Shown here one piece after another: positions 1 to 8,591 of a DNA stretch of 32,538 nt. The stretch is from Paraglomus occultum (Eukaryota > Glomeromycota > Glomeromycetes > Paraglomerales > Paraglomeraceae). The notes below the pieces were generated by a model. That model had not been told where the DNA came from. It made no database searches and saw nothing but the letters and a program-made list of their open reading frames with translations. Within the stretch, counting starts at the first letter, position 1. Every line of letters starts with the position of its first letter. The translations under genes were made by a program, and so were the position numbers. Location of the stretch: contig CAJVPJ010000240.1 of NCBI GenBank assembly GCA_910592205.1, positions 1-32,538 on the forward strand, read 5' to 3'.

Positions 1-112
1 TATCATCAGTAAGATTCTCGAGAAACTCTGAGGTGTATCGACTGAGATCGGTCACACTCATCTCGGAGCTGAGATTGCATTTTTCTACGATTTTAGTTGC
101 AATGGCTGACAT
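1..112 (-). CDS. 5' part of an unidentified ORF running off the window edge
   Basis: An open minus-strand frame starts with ATG at 112 and is still open at position 1, giving 37 residues beginning MSAIATKIVEKCNLSSEM. The composition is protein-like (charged and polar, with regular Leu/Ile spacing) rather than AT-random. No family is recognised. It lies on the same strand as, and downstream of, the helicase pseudogene and the 400-702 ORF, so it may belong to the same replicon-like block. Only the start is visible and no intron signal was seen, so even its reality is uncertain. Confidence 0.35.
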   Translation of the reverse strand, partial: MSAIATKIVEKCNLSSEMSVTDLSRYTSEFLENLTDD

Positions 113-399
113 GATTGAATGTTATAATAGGTCAAGTAGTTTATGAACAATTCTTTAGGTTATATACACTATAAAAATATTTTTTCAAATCGAAATTAAT
201 TATACTTTTTCCTCCTTTGCTCAGAAAAAGAGAGTATATGGCTATGTATGGGTAACTGGGACGGCGATTTGAAATTTACTAATGCAATGGGAGATAATGA
301 AAAATTTTATAGCTTCAGTTTAGGTTATATTAAGGTTATGATTCATTTTTCTATTATTTAGTACATCTAATCCAAATAAATTCTGGCACGATTCAACAG
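113..399. other. Spacer, no gene seen
   Basis: AT-rich spacer between two minus-strand ORFs. On the plus strand a 37-codon frame beginning at the ATG near 247 (MGNWDGDLKF...) is too short to support. Confidence 0.4.
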
Positions 400-702
400 T
401 TATAAGATATTTGCGATATATGTCCGGTCTGTTTTGTAATATTTCGGGTGGTGTATTACTGCCGACTTCCATATATTAAATAAGACGACTGTGTGATCTG
501 AACAACCATAATAGAGATGTTCAGATATTTCTGAGTAATTCGATAAATCACTAACATGTATACATCCATTGCGTATTAATTTGCGGAATGTTGGTCCATT
601 CACATTTATCATCCGGTCAGTTAATAGGTTAAGTACTTTTTCTGGAGTTTCTAATTCTTGATCGTTCATTTTGTTTACGGTAAATATAGAGCATGAGAAC
701 AT
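400..702 (-). CDS. Small hypothetical protein downstream of the D5-like helicase pseudogene
   Basis: A 100-residue frame on the same strand as the helicase pseudogene, about 140 bp beyond its stop. The more credible start is the second Met (residue 12, MNDQELETPEKVLNLLTDRM), because the first eleven residues look like translated spacer. The body is charged and mixed in composition (DRMINVNGPTFRKLIRNG, then SNYSEISEHLYYG), with no transmembrane segment, signal peptide or zinc motif. I do not recognise the family. Position and strand suggest an accessory gene or gene remnant of the same replicon-like element. With its neighbours decayed, it may itself be a fragment. Confidence 0.4.
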   Translation of the reverse strand: MFSCSIFTVNKMNDQELETPEKVLNLLTDRMINVNGPTFRKLIRNGCIHVSDLSNYSEISEHLYYGCSDHTVVLFNIWKSAVIHHPKYYKTDRTYIANIL

Positions 703-2054
703 ATTGTTTGTAATATTTTTATTGGAAATTTTTATATTGTCTAGTTTGAAGAGACAAAAAAGCCCCCTCCATTGGATGTTTCTACCTATAAAATCTTTTT
801 ATTCTCACCTTATCATAACGGTCAAACCGAGTTGTAATACCTTACCATAGCAATCCATTTTCCTGGAGTATGGTTTTATTTTTTATCCATTCTTCATCAG
901 TGTCAAGCCATATGCATTCACCTGCATCTTCAAGTCTACGGCGTAAGATTTCTTCTCCTATCAATCTTTCCCGATGCGTCATTTCCATAAAATCGTGGGG
1001 ATCATTACCTTGTTCTATATTAAAGAGACAGGTATTTGCGTCAACATCTATCCTTGTGAGATAGTCTATTGAATCAGTTTTGTCTTATCTGTAATGGTCA
1101 CGAACTTATCGGGATTCTCATTATGATCTATAGTCCATCGTTGCTCCCGGGTTAAATAACCAGATGGATATGTTTTCGATTGGATGTGGGATTCTTTATT
1201 GCTAGATTTTAGTTCGTCATTCGCAGGTAAGTCGGGAGATATCTCGGGCTCTTCATTCACTAATAGTCTGGCCTCATCACTTATTGATTCGATAATCTCA
1301 GGAGTTTCAAGTTCATCGCCCATAATAATAACTTCTACATCCACGATTTCGGGAGACATGGGTATATTGGTAGACACAGATGACGAAGCAACTGAACTTT
1401 CATTTGTTATAGAATTGAAGAGATTCTGGGTCATTTTAGTAACTGGCGGGATGGATGTTTTCTTACCTTTTTCGATGTGATCGGTGGCTAATGGTTCTGT
1501 TATCTTTTTTTCTGATTCGGGAGTTACGATTTCTGGGACATTGAATATAGGAATATCTGTGGATATGTTGGCGGGTATCTCAGTTTGAGGTGTGTCTGAA
1601 AATTCCTCAATATTACCTACCGATTCACGTAACTTGGCCACGATTTTAGATCGATCAAGGATATACTGCCACTCTCTCTTTCCACTACCCGCCCGTTTGT
1701 TTTCGATATTAATCTTTGTAAATTTTTTACCTAATACAGTATATTATTACTAAAGGGTTTCTCACCATTAGCTTCACACCAGGCCCGATACTCTTGATAT
1801 AATATCGTACGACTTTGTATCTCAACTCGATCTTCAGACCATGACGAAATATGATCAATTATAAATCGAGTAGGGTTTGGTAAATGTTCCAGCCTTGTAT
1901 CTGTTTCATTTTAGTAGCAGAAATATCTTGTGGATTCCAATCTGAGAGATCAAGACTAAGTAAATAAGCCATAACTACATTAGGCGCGTCGGGATGCTCT
2001 AACACTTTGGCTAAATTTTTAAAATATGCTGTGTTGCCTTACAACGAGAAGATA

Positions 2055-2086
2055 CAGTGTGTAACAAAAGTTTTTGGAATTTTTTT
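2055..2086 (+). repeat. Left terminal inverted repeat of the Tc1 element
   Basis: Begins CAGTGTGTAACAAAAG and continues into a TTTTTGGAATTTTTT stretch that is matched in inverse at the right end. The CAGTG start is typical of Tc1-family ends. Confidence 0.75.
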
Positions 2087-2207
2087 CGCGTACTTCAATT
2101 GTCAATAACTTTTCCAAAATAAAAGCAATACGCGTCATATTTTAAACATGTAATAAAGTTTTAAATAGGGTTTGTTTTGTTTTTGTTGAGAAATTGCTTT
2201 TACAACA

Positions 2208-3185
2208 ATGTCTTCTGATAAAGAAACTCAAAGAAAACTTATATTACAATTGTGGCTGAATGGAATCACTTCTGCAAAAGAAATACATTCTAGAACTGGC
2301 ATCACATTGTCAACTATCTATTATAATCTAAAAAAACTGAATGAAAAAGGGGACAATTCAAGAAAGTTAGCAAGCGGTCGCCCCCAAAAAGTTACTGCGC
2401 ATGAATCAAGAGCAATAGCTCAATATTTGCGTCATAATCCAAAACTGTCTACAAGACATTTGGCGATTAAATTGACAAACAATGTCAGTAAGGTATCTCA
2501 CATGACAATTTTAAGACATTTGGCAAGATTGGGTTACAAAAACAGTCTGCCCTTAAAGACACCTATGCTTACTGTTGCTCATAAAGAAGCTCGTGTTAGT
2601 TGGGCGACCAGACATCTCAATGATAATTGGGAGACTACATTGTTTTCTGATGAAACTGCCCTTAAGTTATTCAGAATTACAATAACTCAATGGTATAAGG
2701 GTGAACGGCCAGTACAGCGGATTCCCAAAGATCGCACTAAAATCTTCGCATGGGGAGGATTTTGTATACACGGAAAAACTTCTCTATTTTGTTTTAGAAA
2801 CATCATGAATGCGAAGTTTTACGTTGATATTTTGCGCAATCATAAGCAAGAAATTAACCGACTTTTTAGAAACGATTGGCGCTTCCAGCAAGATAATGAC
2901 CCGAAGCATACAAGTCAGGTTGCTCGGGCATTTCTTAGCGAAAATTTTCCGGAAGTTCTGGACTGGCCTTCCAATAGTCCAGACTTGAACCCAATCGAAA
3001 ATCTTTGGGCAATTGTCAAAAGAAGTGTAGAAATGCGCATGCCTAAAAATCTTTTAGAATTAGAGCAGTATATGGCAGAAGAATGGGATAGAATTCCGAA
3101 TAGTGTTCTAATTAACTGTATTAGATCGATGAGAAGGAGATGTGAGATAATAATAGAAAACAACGGTGAAAGAATAAGTTACTAA
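2208..3185 (+). CDS. Tc1/mariner-family DD34E transposase, intact
   Basis: A 325-residue cut-and-paste transposase, within the usual Tc1 length of about 340. The N-terminal part (residues 1-110) is a paired helix-turn-helix DNA-binding region (GITSAKEIHSRTGITLSTIYYNL, then the GRP linker at 57-59 as GRPQK, then STRHLAIKL). The catalytic triad is complete: D148 (LFSDETALKLF), D229 (QQDNDPKHTS) and E264 (NSPDLNPIENLW), with exactly 34 residues between the last two. The gene is intronless, uninterrupted and nearly fills the element; the start is the first ATG, about 150 bp inside the left end. It could still make protein. Whether the diverged right end can be mobilised is doubtful. Confidence 0.93.
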   Translation: MSSDKETQRKLILQLWLNGITSAKEIHSRTGITLSTIYYNLKKLNEKGDNSRKLASGRPQKVTAHESRAIAQYLRHNPKLSTRHLAIKLTNNVSKVSHMTILRHLARLGYKNSLPLKTPMLTVAHKEARVSWATRHLNDNWETTLFSDETALKLFRITITQWYKGERPVQRIPKDRTKIFAWGGFCIHGKTSLFCFRNIMNAKFYVDILRNHKQEINRLFRNDWRFQQDNDPKHTSQVARAFLSENFPEVLDWPSNSPDLNPIENLWAIVKRSVEMRMPKNLLELEQYMAEEWDRIPNSVLINCIRSMRRRCEIIIENNGERISY

Positions 3186-3210
3186 TTTTATATTTAGATT
3201 ATGAGTAAAT

Positions 3211-3248
3211 AAAAAATTCCAAAAATTTTTGTACATCAAAACACACGA
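3211..3248 (-). repeat. Right terminal inverted repeat of the Tc1 element, diverged
   Basis: Read on the minus strand it starts TCGTGTGT, then has about seven extra bases relative to the left end, then ACAAAAATTTTTGGAATTTT. The inner 20 or so bases match the left end closely. The outer part differs by the extra bases and by two terminal substitutions (CA changed to TC). Confidence 0.65.
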
Positions 3249-3860
3249 TACGCCGGTCTAGGTCACCCCCATTTCTATTCGGAGTGGAGCATCGTGATTA
3301 CTTAATACCACAAATCCAGCATAATCTTTTATGACTTTCGGTTCGATACCTTTGCGTTCAACAGTTAAATAATCTTCTGTAATAAGTGATTTAAGATGAT
3401 CATTATACTTATGCCAGTCTCCACTAGACATACCTGTTTCATTCATAACGATTAGTTTACGAGCCTGAATACAACTATTAAAGCGCCCTAATATTTTTCC
3501 AAGGTCGGATGTTGCATAGAAAAGTTCTGATCCAAGGACTTTCTTACCTATTACTATGAAATTAATTAAGTTTTCCACAACCTGGTAAGGAACGCAATAC
3601 TTGAATTGTTCCAGGTTTTTTAGATGGTCGTTGTACTAGATATGCATGCCAGTACCAGAAATATTTACTAAGCTCCTCGTTTCCATCAGATATTATATAT
3701 TTTGCATGCCATAAAATTGGATTCATAATGGTGGGATTAATCTCAATTGCTGGTTTAGCTTTGAATCCTAGAAACAAATTAAAGGATTTGGTATTTAATG
3801 GAGAGGTGTTTGGAGAATATGGTAGAAAATCAATATTACTACCGTAGAGCACTGAATATA

Positions 3861-3977
3861 GTACCCCCCTAAATTAAGACCCGGGTACAATTCAAGAATT
3901 TTTAGCGAAATTTTTGAAATATACCCGGGTATAATTCAAGAATTTTTGGCGAAAGTTTTTGAAATGTACCCGGGTAC
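3861..3977 (+). repeat. Subterminal tandem repeat with CCCGGG palindromes, left side
   Basis: Two direct copies of a 44-45 bp unit (3879-3922 and 3923-3967), each starting ACCCGGGTA followed by AATTCAAGAATTTTT, plus a third palindrome GTACCCGGGTAC at 3966-3977. A GTACCCCCCTAAA block at 3861 recurs in the same orientation at 4461. Repeats of this kind near element ends are commonly transposase-binding sites; that role here is inference. Confidence 0.7.
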
Positions 3978-4213
3978 AAATATCATATGTCACATGATAC
4001 ACATACTAATACATACAATACAACAGTATGAAGTTTATTATTATTTATCAACGATATGTACTTCAGTACAAAAAACACTCATCGATGTACTTAACGCGTA
4101 ATAAACGCATACAACCAACCAAAAAGTCGCTGTCTCGCAGCCAGTCAACAAGATATCAACCAAATTCTAGTGGTCGAAAGAGAGATCGAACTACAAAACC
4201 CACCATGCAGGAA

Positions 4214-4372
4214 CTAATTATCCCAAAGATTTGCATAATTCAATTCATTCTCATCATAATGATTATCACCGATCTGTTCATCGATAGTTATATGATCGTT
4301 AACAAGCGGAGCATTTTCCTGAACTTCTCTTATAGTAGCCCTTTTCACACACTTGTTTCCACGAGGCGCCAT
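4214..4372 (-). CDS. Short ORF inside the TIR element, possible remnant of its protein
   Basis: From the Met at 4372 the frame gives 52 residues beginning MAPRGNKCVKRATIREVQEN, acidic and Asn-rich towards the end (DNHYDENELNYANLWDN), then a stop. The plausible start and non-random composition suggest the N-terminus of a protein truncated by decay or internal deletion. No domain is recognised. An overlapping plus-strand frame (4028-4384) is more repetitive and is probably a shadow. Confidence 0.35.
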   Translation of the reverse strand: MAPRGNKCVKRATIREVQENAPLVNDHITIDEQIGDNHYDENELNYANLWDN

Positions 4373-4460
4373 CGCGTTAGCTAAGAAATAGAGATAAAGT
4401 CTGATGAACTTTAATATGATAAAATTGACCAATCACAACACTCTATGAAGGAATTTCAAA

Positions 4461-4563
4461 GTACCCCCCTAAAATAGTACCCTCCTCCGTACACAGTACC
4501 CCGGGTACATCTCCCGGGTACAATTCAAAAACTTGAGGTGTTCTAGATATGTACCCGGGGTAC
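4461..4563 (+). repeat. Subterminal palindrome cluster, right side
   Basis: Contains GTACCCCCCTAAAA (4461), GTACCCCGGGTAC (4496-4508), CCCGGGTACAATTCAA (from 4513) and GTACCCGGGGTAC (4551-4563). The block from 4513 repeats the left-side unit in direct rather than inverted orientation, so the subterminal arrays are not a simple continuation of the terminal inverted repeats. Confidence 0.65.
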
Positions 4564-4588
4564 TTATATTCAGTGCTCTACGGTAGTA

Positions 4589-7435
4589 GTTATACATAAC
4601 TATAAAGTAAAGGTCTTTGTATCGAAATAATTTTTTTGCTTGTAATTTGTTACGTAAATTGAATTTTTAACAATAAACTCTTAACTTGATGTTTGGTCTT
4701 GTCGTGACACAAAAGTTGTTTATACAAAATTTTACTATACATGTAGCTAAAAGCTACATGTTTTTGTAAATACGTTGTGCACCGACTTTAGTATTAAATT
4801 CATAGGTAATTGCACTACTTACTATTATTATGTCAATATTTGCAATTGGATTACAAATTTAGCGGTAGTCGATGACTGCTAATAGTATCCTAGATTCAAA
4901 ATTTGATTTCTCAATGAAGCAGCAATCAGACAGTATTTATAATTTATAGCGCTTTTTTTTCGCGCTTTAAATAATGGTAAATTTGTGTAAATTAATTTAT
5001 AAATACCGTATACTACCATGTTAAGGGTGGTGCTTATTCACGGTATTCGCAAAGCAATTGACCATTTACTTACAGAAGAAAAGTTGAAAACATGTCACGC
5101 ATAATTTTGGGACAAATTTTTTATCGATACCTAAAAAAGTGGTTCAATTTGTCTAAAATTTTTAAAAAGTGCGGACTGCTGTCCAAAATTTTCGTGCCCA
5201 ACCCGAAATATTTACAATATTATTAATGTCGCTGAGAATTTTCTTCCATATCTTCTCAACTGCATCAATTTTGGCTTCTCCTTTACATAGAAAACAGATA
5301 TTATTCAACAATTACAATAAGCTACAATGCAAACACAATTTTGTCGTCAATTTTTGATATATAATTTACGTTTTGGAGGCCAAGACATGACAATAATAGT
5401 ATTCCAGACATAATATGAATTTATATTTCGCGAATTTTTTATCGCTATCTAAAGGCGTTTACCTAAGCAAAAAAAAAAACAAAACACGTGCCGTTCGCTG
5501 TTCCAGAATATTTCTTCGTACTGAGAAAAATTTTATATTCCTATGTCATTTATATAATTTAGATAACATTCTTATAATATATTCAAAAAACATCATTTTG
5601 TATCTTACAGTATCTTCGAATATATTATGTAAAATTAAAATACGGATTTTGATTCAGCATTTCTGGTTAACAGCTGCCAGTTACGCGCAAAGCGTGCATG
5701 CACTCTGTGTGTAAGCTATCGAGTACAAGCCATCCGCTTGATACAAAAGAGATTGGCAATACATTCATTATTAATTGTTCTATAAAGTAGCTGGCGACAA
5801 TGAATTTATTTTGGGGTATGTAATTAGTAATACATCAAGGTAAAGTTATTACAGAGAAATGTATTAGAATGACTCTTCCACTAGTTAATTTCGCTGACAA
5901 TGACGACGCAAATGTAAATTTATCAGCTGACGTTGATAAGTTTTCTTCCTTGATCGGCATTCCTTAGTTGACATCCCTCGGTTGATAATTGCTCTGCTTT
6001 CTTCCCAGCTGAATGCCGCGGTAAAAAAGATATATGACCAATCATATCGCTCGTCTGAATTTATGACGACACAAGCGCGATCTCAAATGACGATACAAAT
6101 GACTTGTCTTGCCGCGGGGGTATAACCTAACTAGGGAATAGTGTGTATAATATAATTATATTATATCCACTACCGTGGTTTAATTTGCTGTGGCAAGGAG
6201 AATATATTAATCTGATAAATCCAAAGCATTCATGCCGATTTTGGGCTTTCTGATCTTCTAGACCTAATTATCAATATTACTATTAACAGTTAAATTTCTA
6301 ATGATGTTAGTATAAATGTTGAGCTGTTTTCACATTCATATTGACAAATGACAATTGAAGGGAAACAGGATGCTAATTAATCTGTTCCGTGTAACATATA
6401 ATGAGAGATAATCATGGTTTGGTTGCTTTGACATAATGACGTTGAATCAGTTTCAATGCCTTCCTGATACTAATGCGAGGATAACGAGCGCTGTAATTGT
6501 GAGAATATCATAGAGATGCTCACAGAGGGGGGTGGGTATTTCGCTCAGTATCAGGAGATGCAATATGAACACGATGCTACGTAATACTTGTAAACAAAGA
6601 CATCAGCATGTTCTTGTTTAAGTTACGTATTCGCGTGTTCATGCATTGATACACAGAATGGCGTAAAACGTTCCGGTATCATTCATGATTTTTCGTTCTG
6701 TTGATGACCGTAATGAATATTAAAAGAACGATTCAGTTACCGAATATGCGACAGAGTTTACGTTTAAAGCCCCAATTTGACTATGAAATCGCGGAGTAAA
6801 TATATGCATGATATGTGGCGTAGACAATGGACGGCATGCAGGAGATTACGGAACGCAATTCCGCTTTTAGAATCGATAACAAATGAAGAAAAGGCTGACT
6901 TTGCAATAAGTGAAAGTTTCTGATAAGACTTTGCTTGACAAGTCGGAGGAAACGTCAAACAGGTTATGTGAAAATAACGGCAAAATTGATCATATGCATT
7001 TGTATAAATTATTGGGTCAGGTCAAACCTACCCGATATTGTTATGACGGAAATGGAAATAATCATAAGTTTAAATATTGTTCTCACATGGTACGCTTCTT
7101 TTCACTGTAAACAAAAAGCCCTAACGAATAATAATAAGAGGCGAAACATTGTTTCCATATCGAGTTCAAACTTATACGTCTGTCTTTATCCCGTGTAAAC
7201 AATTTCCTGTTTTCGACTGCAAAGAGGGGTTGTTCTGTCAGAGCACAAGCTTGATTCAGCATGCCCTAAACGCAAATACTTGACAGTTAAATGGTTCTGC
7301 CATTGTGTTTTATAATATGACCTCTGTGACTAACTAATATGAGTCTTTCATAATGTTTATTGTTATTATTAACGTATACAAGATCTCATAACCGTATTAA
7401 TAATACTCGAATTAATTATATAATAATACATAAAT
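4589..7435. other. Intergenic, no convincing gene
   Basis: AT-rich, with short chance-length frames only. A perfect hairpin with arms ACATGTAGCT/AGCTACATGT and loop AAA lies at 4739-4761, followed by a T-run. A 20-bp perfect AT palindrome lies at 6146-6165. A 46-codon plus-strand frame at 6783-6923 (MKSRSKYMHDMWRRQ...) has coding-like composition but no recognisable family and no clear splice context. Confidence 0.5.
4739..4761. repeat. Perfect 10-bp stem-loop followed by a T-run
   Basis: ACATGTAGCT, a 3-nt AAA loop, then AGCTACATGT, followed by TTTTG. It resembles a bacterial intrinsic terminator in shape, but in a eukaryotic AT-rich spacer no such role follows. It could be the tip of a small foldback element. 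Confidence 0.5.
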
Positions 7436-8591
7436 TTAATGTTCAGATACTATGGAACCTCCTCTTGGTAACCATGCACCAGAGCCAACATGGGTTTTGT
7501 TTTCATTCCTCTCCAAGTCCTCATCTTTTATTCTGCCCTGCAAGATCTCAGGCTGCGTTTCATTTATCACCGTTACTTCTGAAACACTTGTATGTCCAAC
7601 TCTGCTACCCGTTTCACGATCGTGGTGACCGCCATACGTTGTCGTCTTTCCTTGAATTGTTCTCACTATATCAGCATCAAACGTCAATACGTATGACATG
7701 GCAATGCAAGTGATTGCTTGTAGAGTATTAAAAAGAACTGGATCAAAATTTGCTGTTGTCACAGTATATAATGCAAGAGAGTCTACCAATGTCGCAACGA
7801 AAACTCTTAAAAAATTCCACCAGAGAACAGCAGTAAATAAAGTTCGTTTGGAATCTCTTGGAACTGATACAGAGCGCCTATATTTACGATTGGCGCCTCC
7901 AAGTATTTGTGCCAGACGTACTGTAATGTACAAGTCTATCAAATAGTCTGTTACGACGAACATGCTTGTTGCCAATTTATCATGGACGATAACGTTACAA
8001 GACTCGGGGGTCGAGCGAGTCGCGAGTTGATCTGCTACTATTTGAAATATCTGTTCGATTGAAGAATAAGCAAGCCGCGATTAGAAACATGATAATAACA
8101 CTAAACAATATGAATATCACACAAGTTTCGGATCGTTTTTTTACCTGTAGCCCAGTCCTCGTCAATAATAAAATTAAAGAAATGTGCTTGTCCCAAACAG
8201 AATTCGTGATGTGAATCAATCGCCATAATAAAAAGGCTGCGAGAGATTCTCTGTAGAGCATCGAAATGAATGAATGCACAAACGTCATATCGCTACATTG
8301 CTTCGTGGTTATTGTGGGTAGCATGATAACAGTAAATGTAACTAAAAGCCTTCCAGCACCGCTAAGATTGAAAAGTGTTTTCAATGTCGCGGACACATAG
8401 TTGTGATGTCTTGTGAGGTGAAATACCGACAGGAAAGCATTCTGTATGAATATCTGTATCACATTGGTGCAGAAGTTTATTAGTAAATAATAACAGTATT
8501 TGAGTACACAGTTTTAAAGAGATGAACCTACAGCAATAGGCAGAGCAATTACGAATGCACTGTAATGGGAACTATACGGTTCGTCCAGCAT
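7436..8591 (-). CDS. Seven-helix membrane protein, three exons, fungal lineage-type family
   Basis: Exons on the minus strand are 8591-8532, 8453-8145 and 8050-7436, giving 327 residues. The introns are 8531-8454 (donor GTAGGT, branch-like TACTAAT, acceptor CAG) and 8144-8051 (donor GTAAAA, acceptor ACAG); both are phase 0 and all three frames join cleanly. The start is chosen at an ATG in a strong ACCACC context, giving MLDEPYSSHYSAFVIALPIA.

Hydrophobic helices lie at about residues 11-31, 54-70, 86-103, 111-128, 149-173, 194-221 and 229-255. The last is followed by a polar tail of about 70 residues, probably cytoplasmic. Recognisable stretches are LYRESLAAFLLWRL, DYLIDLYITVRLAQIL, SKRTLFTAVLWWNFLR and AMSYVLTFDADIVR. 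The pattern resembles multi-copy uncharacterised membrane proteins of arbuscular mycorrhizal fungi. A receptor-like role is possible from topology alone; no signature of a named GPCR class was seen. Confidence 0.72.

Larger units (their letters stand above)
2053..3250 (+). mobile_element. Tc1/mariner DNA transposon with TA target duplication
   Basis: The element spans 2055-3248 (1194 bp) and is flanked by TA at 2053-2054 and 3249-3250. It carries imperfect inverted ends and one transposase gene. Collapsing the two TAs brings the helicase motif D-R-R on one side next to S-R-C-K on the other, so the insertion point in the host pseudogene is well defined. It interrupts an already mobile-type gene, so it is the younger insertion. 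Its coding region is unbroken while the host gene is full of frameshifts. Confidence 0.88.
842..3838 (-). pseudogene. D5-like superfamily 3 (DUF5906-type) helicase pseudogene, interrupted by a Tc1 element
   Basis: In reading order from 3838 down to the stop at 842-844, the pieces match a D5-like/plasmid-primase SF3 helicase. A Walker A remnant (RSLPGCGK) lies at about 3575, a Walker B-like strand (ARKLIVMNETG) near 3460, a motif C sensor (GFVVLSNHDAP) near 3300, and D-x-D-R-R just before the transposon. After the transposon come S-R-C-K, then NLAKVLEHPDAPNV, LYQEYRAWCEANGEKPFSN and REWQYILDRSK. An acidic Ser/Pro/Glu-rich tail of about 190 residues follows, ending in LQENGLLW.

Frame breaks lie at about 3562-3578 (inside Walker A), 3262-3268, 2033-2041, 1895-1901, 1735-1750 and 1062-1070. 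A 1.2-kb Tc1 element sits at 2055-3248. The N-terminal part is missing: the frame begins exactly at the terminal repeat of the 3839-4586 element and does not resume beyond it. Such helicases replicate DNA of viruses, plasmids and related elements, so this is a dead remnant of a replicon-like insertion. Confidence 0.8.
3839..4586. mobile_element. 748-bp TIR element with CCCGGG palindrome array (MITE or decayed DNA transposon)
   Basis: The two ends are near-perfect inverted repeats starting CTACCGTAGAGCACTGAATA (3839-3862 and 4563-4586) and running on into GTACCCC. The right copy has one extra A. TA lies immediately outside both ends (3837-3838 and 4587-4588), consistent with a TA target duplication. 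Inside, near both ends, are repeated blocks built on ACCCGGGT or GTACCCGGGTAC. The interior is AT-rich, with only a fragmentary ORF on the minus strand. The left end abuts the helicase pseudogene. The element may be a non-autonomous derivative whose transposase lies elsewhere. Superfamily cannot be assigned from the ends alone. Confidence 0.72.

Noticed and set aside
1184-1480. Plus-strand frame rich in Ser (MWDSLLLDFSSSF...)
   Set aside because: Antisense shadow of the acidic tail of the helicase pseudogene, whose minus-strand frame is longer and continues into recognisable flanking pieces.
842-3838. Helicase frameshifts as sequencing errors
   Set aside because: Several breaks are not in homopolymers, and the four multi-exon genes in the same window have no frame errors. 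Errors at single sites such as the G-run at 3262-3268 cannot be excluded without reads.
4028-4384. 118-codon plus-strand frame inside the TIR element
   Set aside because: Low-complexity and hydrophobic, overlapping a more protein-like minus-strand frame; no domain.
4739-4761. Intrinsic (rho-independent) terminator
   Set aside because: The shape fits, but all gene structure in the window is eukaryotic and no gene ends there.
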